Positions 35,870-46,216 of a stretch of DNA of 64,000 nt are shown here, one piece after another. Where the stretch lies: positions 6,262,001-6,326,000 of the forward strand of contig CM034130.1 in NCBI GenBank assembly GCA_019914995.1, read 5' to 3'. Position 1 is the stretch's first letter. Each line of letters opens with the position of its first letter. Origin of the DNA: Acanthochlamys bracteata. Its lineage: Eukaryota > Streptophyta > Magnoliopsida > Pandanales > Velloziaceae. The notes under the pieces were generated by a model, which was not told the DNA's origin, did no database searches, and saw only the letters and a program-made list of their open reading frames with translations. A program made the position numbers and the translations under genes.

Positions 35870-36561
35870 TTCGTTATTAGTGAGGGCTAAACAAAAAACG
35901 AAGCTGTTTTCAGTAATTTTAGAATTTTAAGACCAAAAGGCAATACTCCATACAAAAACATGTGTTAAATAGATATACCTGTTTTTCAGCGTTGTAATTG
36001 ATTTCATACTAATCAACATGGAGTTAAACTTCAAAGTGTTCATAACATATAGCTCTTTTATTATCTTGCTTTTGAGATTTCAGTATATATATATATATAT
36101 ATAAAGAGGGTGAGGATAAAAGCACCCTCATTTTTAGAGGCACAACAGGGCACTACCACACTTACAATAATCAAAATTCAATCTTTAGTATTAGATATCA
36201 AAAATTATTAATTAAAATCTATATATGTGACAAAATTTTATTTCAATTGAATAACGTATCAACTTTTATCAGTTCACTTGATCAAGGCAATATATAAGTA
36301 TTTAAGTTTCTTTTCATTCTCTGCCATTTTAATCAAGTAACGGATGAAGGTCAACTTTTTATCCGGTAGAGCTAAACTTTGTCATGTAGATTTTAAGTAA
36401 TATAATATCCAATTCACTTAGCCGTTTGTTTAGTTAATTAAGTTACTTATTTATTTATAACTTTTAACTTAATTAAGTTAAAGATATCATATTATATATA
36501 ACTCGATCGTTAATTATTTGTATATTATATATAATTGCATTAATCAAGTTAATATATATAT
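35870..36561. other. Intergenic, 3' of the plus-strand U-box gene
   Basis: The beginning should be the U-box 3' UTR. From 36083 an AT microsatellite is followed by GAGGGTGAGGATAAAAGCACCCTC and then by text loosely similar to the foldback MITE (a TTAGATATC and TTCAATTGAATAAC block), suggesting a diverged relative of that family. No ORF is supported. Confidence 0.4.
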
Positions 36562-36786
36562 GGGGAGGGATAGGAGCACTTCTTTCTTAGGAGCACTCCC
36601 GAGCATTTCTTTTTCGGTTTATGGTCGGAGTGACCTCTAAATTTAATCTCCACCGTTGGATATGAAAAACTACGAGTTAGAAACATATTCATAAAATTTT
36701 AGCTCAATCGGACTACGAATTTACATTCATCCGGTCATTTGATCAAAAAAATAAAAAATAAGAAAATTTAAATATATATATATATA
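36562..36786 (+). repeat. Half copy of the foldback MITE family, abutting the Copia relic
   Basis: Starts GGGGAGGGATAGGAGCAC and runs through CCACCGTTGGATATGAAAAA and GCTCAATCGGACTACGAATT to TTTGATCAAAAAAATA. It matches the left arm of the complete element at 45281 and the minus-strand copy at 19651. The right arm is missing. The Copia integrase fragment begins within a few bases of its right end, after a short AT microsatellite. Confidence 0.65.
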
Positions 36787-36788
36787 TT

Positions 36789-39233
36789 ATGTTATCCACT
36801 CATGACATCTTTATTCGCGTCAAAACTTTTGTAGAAAATTATTTTTCCCATAAAATTATTACTCTTTACACCGACAATGGTGGAGAATATCAAAATTTTG
36901 AAAATTTTCTCTCTAAGAATGGTATTTCTCACATCACCAGTCCTCCACATACTTCAGAACATAATGGATACTCTGAACGACGATACCGTCACATTGTTAA
37001 AAATGGTCTCTCTCTTCTTTCTCATGCATATCTCCCACTCACATATTGGTCTTATGTTTTCACTACTGCCGTTTATCTCATTAATCGTCTATATATTCCA
37101 ACACTTCAATTCACTTCTCTATTTGAAAAAATATTTTCTCATCCACCTAACTATTCTAAACTTTGAGTATTTTGTTGTTTATGCTATTGTTGGCTTCGTC
37201 CTTATTCACCTCAGAAACTTGCCCCTCGATCCAAACCATATATTTTTCTCGGCTACTCTCTTACACAAAGCGCATATCTTTATCTTGACAATTGTATCTC
37301 CAAAATTGATGTATCTCGTCACGTTGAGTTTGTTGAATCTATTTTTCATTTTTTTCTCTTCAATGTAATCTTCCCCGTCCTAAATTCACCACTGTTGACA
37401 CATGGGTTCCGTACTCTCCTCCTATTTTACCATTCTAATATTTACCCCTTCCTTAGTGCCACTCATAACGCCATCTAAAGTAGCACCATTCCCGCACGAA
37501 GTTCCCTCCAACAATCCAAATTTACCATCTATATCACTTGTGCCTTATTCTACAAATCCTACTGAATCTTTCAGTGAACTCCATACTTCAACTAATAACA
37601 ATCATCCCAAGCAAATTAGATCCAAGAACAGCATCCACAAGCCTATTCAAAAACTCAATTTCACAGCTTAACTATCCGCCTCTGATAACTTAGAACCAAC
37701 AACTACGACCCAAGCCTTCAAATATCCTAAATGGCGTCGGGCCATATCCGAAAAGTTTGATTTTCTCGTTCGAAACGGCACTTGAGAACTTGTTCCATCT
37801 AACTCCTCACAAAATATTGTGGGATGTAAGTGGATTTTTCGCATAACGACTATTTGATGGCTCTATTGATAGGTACAAAGCACGTCTGGTTGCTAAGGGA
37901 TTTCATCAACGACTCGGAGTGGACTATAATGACACATTTAGTCCAGTTATCAAACCAACAACTGTTCGTTTTATTCTAAGTCTTGCCATCAGTAGGAGAT
38001 GGTCACTTCGCCAGCTTGATGTTAATAATGAATTTCTTCAAGGACACCTATCTGAAGACATCTACATGGCTCAACCATCCGGATTCATTGATCAAGATTT
38101 TCCCACTCATATCTGCAAACTTCGCAAAGCTATCTATGGTCTCAAACAAGCACCACGAGCTTGGTATCACGAGCTAAAAACTTTTTTTCTTGACTCTGCC
38201 TTCATCAACTCTCATGCGGACACCTCACTCTTTATTTTTAAAACAGGTGGGTATCTCATTTACTTACTTATCTATATTGATGATCTGATCATTACAGGAA
38301 ACAGTCAAAATATGGTAAATTGATTTGTGGAGCTTCTTGCCCAACGATTCTCATTGAAAGATCTTAGGCATTGTCATTCTTCCTTAGTGTTGAGGTTCTT
38401 CCACACAACTATGGTCTTTTTCTCTCTCAACAACAGTATATTACTGATCTCTTTGTCCGAACAAAAATGATTGATGTCAATCTCGTCATGACTCTCTTAT
38501 CCAGCAGCTCAATATTGACATTTCATGCCAACACAGCTTTGTCTGATTCAACAAAATTTCGGACGGTAGTTGGGAGCCTTCAATATCTGTCTCTCACACG
38601 ACCGTAAATTGCATCTGTAGTGAACAAGCTCTTTCAATTCATGCATCGGCCAACAACTAAGCATTGGACAGCCGTCAAACGTCTTCTTCGCTATCTATCT
38701 GGTACACTGAATCACGGATTATTTTTATATCGTGAATCACCTCTATCTTTGCATGTATTCTCGGATGCTGACTGTGCAGGTAATAAAGATGACTCTACCT
38801 CTACCAGTGTCTATGTGGTGTATTTAGCCCACAATCAAATCTTCTGGAGTTTAAAGAAACAATGGACTGTTGCTCGTTTCTCTAAGGAAGCTGAATATCG
38901 TTTTGTTGCCTCCACTGCTGCAGAACTCAGTTGGATTTGCTCTCTTCTATCTGAGCTTGGTGTACAACTTTCAACTACTCCTGTCATATATTGTGATAAT
39001 ATTGGTGCTACACATTTGTGCTCTAATCCAGTTTTTCATTATAGGATGAAATATGTTGCCATTGACTTTCATTTTATTAGAGACAAAGTTCAAAGTGGTG
39101 CTTTGTGCGGCACTTATGTTTCATCACAAGATCAACTAGCTGACGCACTCACCAAACCACTTACTCGACTGCGCTTCCTCCTTCTTTGGTTCAAGATTGG
39201 AATCTCCGACCGGAGCTTCATCTTGCGGGGGCA
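36789..39233 (+). mobile_element. Truncated, frame-broken Ty1/Copia pol (integrase, RT, RNase H)
   Basis: Similarity starts inside the integrase (LYTDNGGEYQNF near 36866, then NGYSERRYRHIV), so gag, protease, the integrase N-terminus and the 5' LTR are missing. Reverse transcriptase follows: [10 protein letters not shown] near 37880, [26 protein letters not shown] near 38135, and the catalytic [10 protein letters not shown] near 38275. RNase H follows: SDADCAGNKDD near 38763, FSKEAEYR, YCDNIGATHLC near 38989, DQLADALTKPL. At least five lesions are visible: a stop near 37164 with a frame change, a stop near 37669, a garbled stretch at 37790-37860, a TGA near 38321 with a nearby frameshift, and a stop near 38605. 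It cannot encode an active product. Confidence 0.92.
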
Positions 39234-39453
39234 TGATAATGATATTTGATTACTTCCTACATTGGAGTGCTTAATTTAGAAAGATTTTATTAGAAAGATA
39301 AGATTTTATTTTATTATAAAAATATTTGATTTGGATTGATTTCAGAAAGATTAAATTTTAGAAATATTTAACTTTTGGAAATTTTTAGCATATATATATA
39401 TATATATGCTCATATCAATAAAAAAAAAAAATCATTGAATATAATTCTCTACA
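39234..39453 (+). mobile_element. Probable 3' LTR of the Copia relic
   Basis: The RNase H frame ends beside a purine-rich TTGCGGGGGCA, a polypurine tract, after which TGATAATGATATTTG begins the presumed LTR. A polyadenylation-type TCAATAAAAA run lies at about 39413-39430, and the likely LTR end is TTCTCTACA at 39453. The right boundary is inferred from the usual Copia ending; no 5' LTR is available to compare. Confidence 0.6.
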
Positions 39454-39577
39454 TAAACACCATCATTGTATAGGAGTTCGAATTGATCAACTAAGTCTCT
39501 TCAATAACAACGCAAATGGAAGTGGCTATTCCTTATGTTCACTGTATTTCTTATTCTTAAAAGAGAACGCAATTAAA

Positions 39578-39754
39578 TTAAAAGGTCATGAAATTTGCCT
39601 CAGAGGTCTGCTTGAACTTTGCCTCCGCTTCTTTCTTATTAGTTGGATTCTTATCTAGGTGCCAAAGCATTGGAAGCCTCCGGTACGATTCAGTGAGATC
39701 TTCGTTAGTTGCATTCCTGTTGACTTTAAGAATGTTGTAATAATCAACACCCAT
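39578..39754 (-). pseudogene. Truncated DnaJ (J-domain) gene fragment with HPD changed to HLD
   Basis: From ATG at 39754 the minus strand encodes GVDYYNILKVNRNATNEDL, then SYRRLPMLWHLDKNPTNKK and AKFKQTSEA, close to the N-terminal J-domain of plant class-II DnaJ (DNAJB-type) Hsp40 proteins. The invariant His-Pro-Asp triad that stimulates Hsp70 ATPase reads His-Leu-Asp. Similarity stops after SEA, and the frame ends six residues later, so the Gly/Phe-rich and client-binding parts are missing. An in-frame ATG upstream (39820) adds 22 unrelated residues that look like translated 5' UTR. A dead fragment is the best call. It lies between the Copia LTR and the hAT element at 40530. Confidence 0.8.
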
Positions 39755-40300
39755 TCCTTCTACCACCACTTCAATCCAATTTTTTCTTTCCAAAATTGTC
39801 TTCTTCATTAACTCAACCATTGAAATTCAATCAGCAAAATCAAAATATTCAATCACCCTAAATCAGATTGAGGAAAGACCCACTATTCTATTTATTACTC
39901 CAGTCCAGCATAATCAAAATTATAATATTTCTTTGAAGTCAACAACAACATTTCTGAAGAGATCAATACCAAAAATTAGGATTTTGAAACCGGCTCAAAA
40001 AAATATACAGCTTGTTATTGCGAGGTCACGAGATGAATCGAAAGATTCAAGAAATAGAATCAATGCAAAAAAAATTTGAAAATAGTACCACTAAAGAGAA
40101 AGTGACGAGAGAGTGAAGATCCGTGTCGGAGAAGAAACACGCTTGGTAAGACACTCTGTCGATAAGGAGGAGGGAGCAGACGAAGAGAAAAACCTAATAA
40201 AATTCGGATTGGGGTGAGCGAATAAGACTGTGATTGAAAATAGATAGAGGATATATCATTTCGTAAATTTAACGTGATCAAAAAGGTCGTTTTAGTTTCA
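39755..40300 (-). other. Probable 5' flank of the DnaJ fragment
   Basis: On the minus strand the sequence upstream of the J-domain fragment looks like a leader: pyrimidine-rich CTTCACTCTCTCGTCACTTTC followed by TCTTTAG|TGG near 40090. The GC content is higher than in neighbouring DNA. This suggests that the promoter and 5' UTR were duplicated along with exon 1, rather than a processed mRNA copy. It is inference only. Confidence 0.35.
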
Positions 40301-40529
40301 TGAAAGAAAAAAATCGAGTGTCGGAAAGAAAAATTATTTATAAATTAATTAGCCAAACACTATATTTACGTTTTAGAATTTTTTTCTAATTTATAAGTTA
40401 AAAAAATCTATCCAAACCGCTGTGGAGGCATAATCAATATTTTGTTATATTGCTATCTGCATATTAATTTACCAACATATAGTTTAATAGTCGGCAACTT
40501 TTTTTCTTAGTTTTCTCTCTCATAAAGAG

Positions 40530-41394
40530 TAGGGGTGGCAATATATGACCCGATTTGAAAGCGCGACCCGAAACTGACCCACTTAATAAAAGTTAAGGTT
40601 AGAAAATTTGACCCGTATAAATATATAGGTTGGGTTAGGATTGAGCGAATTGAATCCGGTTATTAAATGGGTCGGCTCGGGTTAATCCGAAATTGACTCA
40701 CCAACCCGAATTATCATATATTGAAGAAATAATATTTAATTTTTTCTTTCCGTATATTAAAATATTGACAATAAAAATAATCAATAATAGTAATTTATAA
40801 ATTATTAAATTATATAGTATTTATAATTAATTATTATTTTTATATATTAGTAAAATAGTGTAAGATGAGAATTATAATATTATCAAAAGTATTACTATGT
40901 AGGTGTTTCTATAATGACGAATTTAAATTTCGTATAAAAGTTTTTAATAAAATTTTATTAAATAGCTATGTTTATCAAAATTATTAGTATCTATTTATAA
41001 TCATAAAATTTCAGTTGTAAACACATATTTTCAAAAAATAAAAATAAAAATAAATTTTTTTTTGAATATGTTAAGTACTAATAAAAATACTAAAGAATGC
41101 ACATTTTGACAGATATTCACTATATCTAGTTATTAAGAAAATTGTGCACTTTCATTACAACTAATTTTATAATTTCACTAAATTTTAAAAATATAAAATA
41201 TAAAATAATAAATTAATAATTTTAATTATTAAATAAATAGATTCGAATTTAACTCGATTATTAATAAATTGAATTAAAATTAAACAACTTTGATCCATAT
41301 AAATTTTTACGTTAAATTAAAATTAAACAAATTTAATCTAATTATTAAATAAATTAATCCGAAATCGAACTATAAATTCAAATTGCTACCGCTA
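40530..41394. mobile_element. hAT-like TIR element (865 bp) of the GGGTGGCAAT type
   Basis: The left end TAGGGGTGGCAATATATG and right end ATTGCTACCGCTA are inverted. The flanks are ATAAAGAG (40522-40529) and ATAACGAG (41395-41402), an 8-bp duplication with one mismatch, as expected of an old hAT insertion. The left part is rich in GACCCG/CGGGTT words and the rest is A/T-rich. No transposase frame exists. Relatives lie at 57725-58484 and, less clearly, at 21725 and 62670. Confidence 0.75.
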
Positions 41395-42237
41395 ATAACG
41401 AGGCTGCACCCGTCAGTTGTTATTTCATGTGCGTTAATCTTTTTTCTTCTCTCTTCACGTCAACGTTCAAAGAGTCAGAGAATTGCATCCAACCCTCTCT
41501 CCTCCACTCCTAAGTGAAATCAAATCAGTTTATTATATTAATTTTAAAAATGTTATGCTAATTAAAATAAGAATGATAGTGCCAAAAAGTGTTTGCCAGT
41601 GATGATAGTATCAATATTTAACATGATTGTTGTAAATAATTTTTAATAATAAATAATATATATTATATAAATAATTATATATATATTAAATAAATTAATT
41701 CTTTCAATCTGAATATGGTTCGAACACTTTTAATTTTTTGGAAATTGATATGAATTCAACTAAAGTCAAATTTGAATCCGGATGGGTCAAATTCACGGTC
41801 CGATTTACTATCTCTAAGCTAAGTTGGAGTAAACAATTTAAGTTTAGCCAAGAAAGTATATATGTCTCGCCTATAATATCAAAATAAAATAAAACTTATA
41901 TTTGTACTGATTCTTTATGTAAACATAGTTAATAGTTTTGAGAAAATTTTGCCCCGGTTTCATGTGTATTAATGATAGAGATATAAATTTTATATGACCT
42001 TATATATATACATATATATTGAACATTATAAAATTTTCATTTGATCGCAGTAGAACAATTCTGTGATGATTTTTTTCCTTCAAATACCACACACTATACG
42101 TAACAAGAAAATTGTACAGATTCAATAGAAAAGGTTTCCCGATTTGGTAAAAAAGATGTACAGTTTCTTAAAAGGAAAAAAGAATATATCAGCATGTCCA
42201 AATACATTGTGCCTTAATTAACTAAGTTTCAATATAA
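41395..42237. other. Intergenic, 3' of the minus-strand U-box gene
   Basis: No gene is seen. The right end should hold the U-box 3' UTR. A GGTTCGAAC word with GACCCG-like text near 41715-41810 hints at another diverged GGTGGCAAT-type repeat, without definable ends. Confidence 0.4.
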
Positions 42238-43461
42238 TCATGGGTAAGTTGCTTGCAACTGGAAAGAGAGACAAGGTGAATTCCTCCAAACCCTAGAATG
42301 CATTCTCAGGATCTCCTTAACCTTCTCTCTTATCTTATCTCCACAATCAAACTGCAGAACCATGCAAAGCTTCGCCACAGCTCCTACCTGCAACATCTCC
42401 GTTAGCACCCCTGGCGTCGAAGAATACTTCGCTACCGAGTGAAGTATCCTCACCGCCCGTTCTCCCGCCACACGTGAAACCCTAAATATTTTCTTTGATA
42501 CTATCGCGATCCCGCACGGATGTCCGATGAGCGCTGCTCTTCCTTCTGCACAGCTGCAGAGTATATCTAAAGCAATCATAATCATCTCGCAAGATTTAGT
42601 ATTGTTCTCATTGATCAGTAGTTCGATAAGAACCGTCACCGCCCCAGCATCGACTGCTTTGATTCTGTTGCGTCCCCAACCGCACGAATTGCAAATGATC
42701 TTCAATGCCGCCTTTGTTGCTTGAGGCGATACACTGTCGTGCAACACATTCACCACTTCATTGAACATCTCTTGCTTCAACCCCATCAACCGTGTCGGAG
42801 AAACAACAGAGACAATCGATTTTAGAAGACATGCAGCGTGCGTTCGGGACTGGCAGCACGATAGCTGCAAAACCTTTATTAGAGATTCGATGAAATCGCC
42901 ATTCGTTGTTACAAGATCGATTACCGATTGATCGGACAGCTGTAGAGATTGTAGTATGGCGAGGGCTTCTTCGCCGGCGCCGGTATCCTTAAACTCATCT
43001 GGATTTCTTAAATATGAGTTTGATACAACCTCCGAAAGAACGTCTAATGCATCGGAGACGTCAAGGAAGCACCGGCGATTCCTCTCGCTCTCAGAAAGTA
43101 TTAATTTGATCTTCTTTAAGGAACTCATCAATGATTGCGGAGATCTAACCTGATCCAAAAGCTTCTGTATCTCCGCTTTATCTATCGGAGGCTTCGGAGT
43201 TGGAAATCTTTCGATACCTACGGCTGCGTTCGTCACGCACCATGCCTGAATCAGTCGCCTGAGCGTGTGGTTTGGAGTCATCTCGAAATCTTCAGGTAAC
43301 TGCTGCTTCGTTACGGGACAGAATCCGTGCTTCTCGATAAAGATCCACCGTTCTATGCTCTGTCGATCGTAAGTCATTCCGGTCGGTAGCGTCACCGGAT
43401 CTCTCATTATCTCTAGAGATATAGGACATAAGAAGTATGATGGAATTTCTATTCCCTCCAT
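42238..43461 (-). CDS. U-box E3 ubiquitin ligase, PUB22/23-like (407 aa, intronless)
   Basis: The ATG at 43461 (MEGIEIPSYFLCPIS) is chosen because the six codons upstream are open only from a GTG, and family members start within a few residues of EIP. Residues about 5-78 form the U-box: YFLCPISLEIMRDPV, GMTYDRQSIERWIF, CPVTKQQLPE, TPNHTLRRLIQAW. GIERFPTPKPPIDK follows, the linker typical of PUB22/23. The remainder is an ARM array with CGWGRNRIKAVDAGAV, CAEGRAALIGHPCGIAIVSKKI and the terminal SPCLSFQLQATYP. Arabidopsis PUB22/23 are cytosolic stress-induced ligases that restrain immune and drought responses; function here is inferred. It is the paralogue of the plus-strand gene at 34622, in convergent orientation 6.4 kb away. 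Confidence 0.94.
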   Translation of the reverse strand: MEGIEIPSYFLCPISLEIMRDPVTLPTGMTYDRQSIERWIFIEKHGFCPVTKQQLPEDFEMTPNHTLRRLIQAWCVTNAAVGIERFPTPKPPIDKAEIQKLLDQVRSPQSLMSSLKKIKLILSESERNRRCFLDVSDALDVLSEVVSNSYLRNPDEFKDTGAGEEALAILQSLQLSDQSVIDLVTTNGDFIESLIKVLQLSCCQSRTHAACLLKSIVSVVSPTRLMGLKQEMFNEVVNVLHDSVSPQATKAALKIICNSCGWGRNRIKAVDAGAVTVLIELLINENNTKSCEMIMIALDILCSCAEGRAALIGHPCGIAIVSKKIFRVSRVAGERAVRILHSVAKYSSTPGVLTEMLQVGAVAKLCMVLQFDCGDKIREKVKEILRMHSRVWRNSPCLSFQLQATYP

Positions 43462-43625
43462 CAATTGAAACTGCTGCACAGAAATTTAAAGATAGACGAG
43501 AAAACTTTGTAGCTAAATCTGATAATGGGATTTTGTTTTGCTTTGCTTTCTTGAGTGAAGGAAGGCTGCAGACTGTAAATAATTGAGAATTGAAGAATTA
43601 AGAAGGGAAGAGAAGGCAGAGGACA

Positions 43626-43631
43626 TTTATA
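43626..43631 (-). promoter_or_regulatory. TATA box of the minus-strand U-box gene
   Basis: TATAAA (minus strand) stands about 165 bp upstream of the ATG at 43461. A GGA trinucleotide run (about 43681-43696) lies just upstream of it. Confidence 0.55.
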
Positions 43632-43639
43632 AGAGAGCA

Positions 43640-45270
43640 GTCTCTTAAAAAACTGTAGTAGACTTTTTTTTTGGGTTTGGAGGAGGAGGAGGAGGAGATT
43701 GAAAACGTGAAGAAGTCCACAAAGATGACTTTTCGCGTAAGTAATAAATATGGATAATGAATTTTTTCTAATTATTTATTTATTTATAAGTTCTAAAATA
43801 CAAGAAATGTTCAAGTCTTTTTTTTCTTTTAGGTTTCTGGAAAGTATGAAATATACAGAAATTGAGAAATGCTCAAAGATTGAATTGTTGACCGCTCTGA
43901 GTAGAAAGAAGTATATACTTTGTTTTTTATTGAAGGAACTTTATACATATCAATTGGTGGCCGTCTTACTTTTGGTTTCTTCTAATTTTGAATGATAATA
44001 AAAATGCAGTAATTTCTCCAGAACAGGAATATTACCGACTATTCCAAAATTAATGTAAGCAAAATTGCTGCTGCATGTCTTTGACATTAATGAGACAAAT
44101 TTATTCAACGTACAGTTCATAGATTCAATTAATCTTTGACATCTTCATCATTGCAAGAAATAACATTATGTGCTCAAATTTTAACATCTTTGTCAATTTG
44201 TTTAAAATATTAACTAAAACATATAATTATCAAAGAAATATGACATCAAAGAGAACCTCTGATATATCATCACTTTGATAGAATAAGTTATGAGTTGGAC
44301 TCCCAATTACGAATAATCAATCATATACATCCTTTATTAAAAAAAATAAAAACTTCATTAAATATACTTAAAGATTCTGTTAATATTCGAAATAGCCCTT
44401 CCATATTTTAAAAAGATAAAAAAATAAAATGATTCCTTGATAAATAAATCTCAAAAGGAAAGGTAATGGAAAAAAAATGGTTTCTTAACACCCGCATCTA
44501 ATCAGATTCCTCCGTCGGACATTTTCCCACGCTCGTTAACGAACGCGTTCGTCTTTTGACTTATTCCAACCTGCTCATGCAATTTCGTCACATGCGCTCT
44601 TTTTTTGGGTTTAGATACAAGTTACAGAGATATCCAACCCAGCTTGTGAAAGTCAAACTTCTCAAGCATGCAAGTTGGATTAACGCCGACAAATCTGCAA
44701 ACTTCTTACTCCTTACCTTAAATTTTTTCTTTCTTTCTTTTTATTAATATTTCACCCCCCACAAAAAAGAACCTTCAAAATGTTTATTAAAGCTTAATTC
44801 TTGAATTGTATTATTCATATATTTTTTTACTTTTAATAAGTTAGTGCTTCATTAACTCATAAATTTGGCTATAGCCCACTTTAACTAGTATTTCAAATTT
44901 TTTCCGAAGATACTAAAACATAGCGGTGGGTTCACGATTCTCAAACAACTGCGGTACAATAGTCTTTAACCTAAACAAAGAATTGCAAACAAAATCACGT
45001 ATAAAAGTCAGCTAACTGTTTCATGCCAAAGACCATAATATAAGAGTAGCATAGATTCTCATAAAGTTCTCAAAATAATTGTGGACTAAGAAAATCAACG
45101 CCAGCCTAATAGTGAGAATTCGCTCGATGAAAATGTCGGTTAAGCAGACGGCGAAAGCCTTTAAAAGTTTCCACTCTACTTTGAAAGTACCTATAATGAT
45201 TTTTTTAAAATATAAAATATTTTAAAAAATTTTAAACACAAATTTAATTTTTATTAAAAATTATATATAT
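43640..45270. other. Intergenic, upstream of the minus-strand U-box gene
   Basis: Contains the U-box promoter side. A GC-richer patch at about 44490-44700 carries TCTTTTGACTTATT (a W-box-like TTGAC core), but no gene is supported there. The rest is A/T-rich. Confidence 0.4.
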
Positions 45271-45280
45271 ATATATATAT

Positions 45281-45683
45281 TAGAGAAGAATGTACTTTTT
45301 CTTTAAGAGTACTTCCGAACACTTTTTTTTAGTTTATAACCAAAGTGATTTTCAAATCTAATCTTTACCGTTAGATATAAAAAATTATGAGTTAAAAATA
45401 TACTTATAAAATTTTTAGCTCAATCGAACTACAAATTTATCCCTAATTGATCACTTGATCAAAATAATAAAAAATAAAAAATTTTAAAAAATATATATTA
45501 TTTTATTTGTATAATTTTAATCAATTAAATAAATAGAGATAAATTCATAATTCGATTGAACTAAAATTTATAAATACATTTTTAATTCATATTTTTTTAT
45601 TCAATAGTAAAAGTTAAATTTAAAAATCACTCAACCATGAACTAAAAATAGAGCGCTCATAAGTACTCTTAGTCTTTCCTATA
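45281..45683. mobile_element. Complete foldback MITE with arms of about 150-180 bp
   Basis: The left arm (GAAGAATGTAC, AGAGTACTTCCGAACAC, TAGTTTATAACCAAAGTG, then TAGCTCAATCGAACTAC) is matched in reverse complement by the right arm (GATTGAACTAAAATT, CACTCAACCATGAACTAAAA, AGTACTCTTAGTC, CTTTCC). Only a short A/T centre separates the arms. Single arms of the same family occur at 19651-19842 and 36562-36786. The AT microsatellite on the left hides any target duplication. It has no coding capacity. Confidence 0.75.
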
Positions 45684-46216
45684 TATAAAGAGGAATGATT
45701 ATAAATTTATATATATTGTTTTAATTTTTAACTTACAAAAATTTATATAAATTAATATAAAAAATTTATTAAAAAATATAAATTTTTCTTGAAATAAGAA
45801 AAAACTTCAGTAAACTAAGCCAAACGTCCCCGGAACGTAGCTGTTCATCCAAACAAGAACTTCATACCCACTCATGAGAAGCTACGCGAGTCTCGCTGAA
45901 TTTAGTACCGTACATATAAAACCAGTTTAATAGAGATGGCAACTATACATTGAACGCCATAATTTTACAACCTGTGCTATATGCAAAGCGAATGACCCTC
46001 TACAAGAATTACCTACCATTCCCTTGGGGTTAAAAAAAAAAAAAAAAATGGAAAACTCTTATATCCAGCTAAGGTTGTTGCATGCGATACTGTACTTCAA
46101 TTGTTCATTTCACTGATATCGGCGACTTTCAGAATCTCAATGCAGCGAAGGGATCTAGACCTATTTGTATTTCTGTAAAATCTTACATTCCACAAGCTAC
46201 AAAACTTTGCTTCATG
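45684..46216. other. Intergenic, 3' of the PX-domain gene
   Basis: About 45170-45270 and 45690-45845 look like the two halves of an older A/T-rich element ending GCCAAACGTCCCC, split by the foldback MITE. The remainder, with an A17 tract at 46031, probably includes the 3' UTR of the PX-domain gene. There is no other gene. Confidence 0.4.

Noticed and set aside
43462-43479. Six-residue N-terminal extension of the minus-strand U-box gene
   Set aside because: It begins with GTG. The first ATG (43461) agrees with family starts.
45480-45690. Possible miRNA precursor from the long inverted repeat
   Set aside because: Arm length and the dispersed single arms fit a foldback MITE better than a MIR gene; no independent evidence for a mature miRNA.
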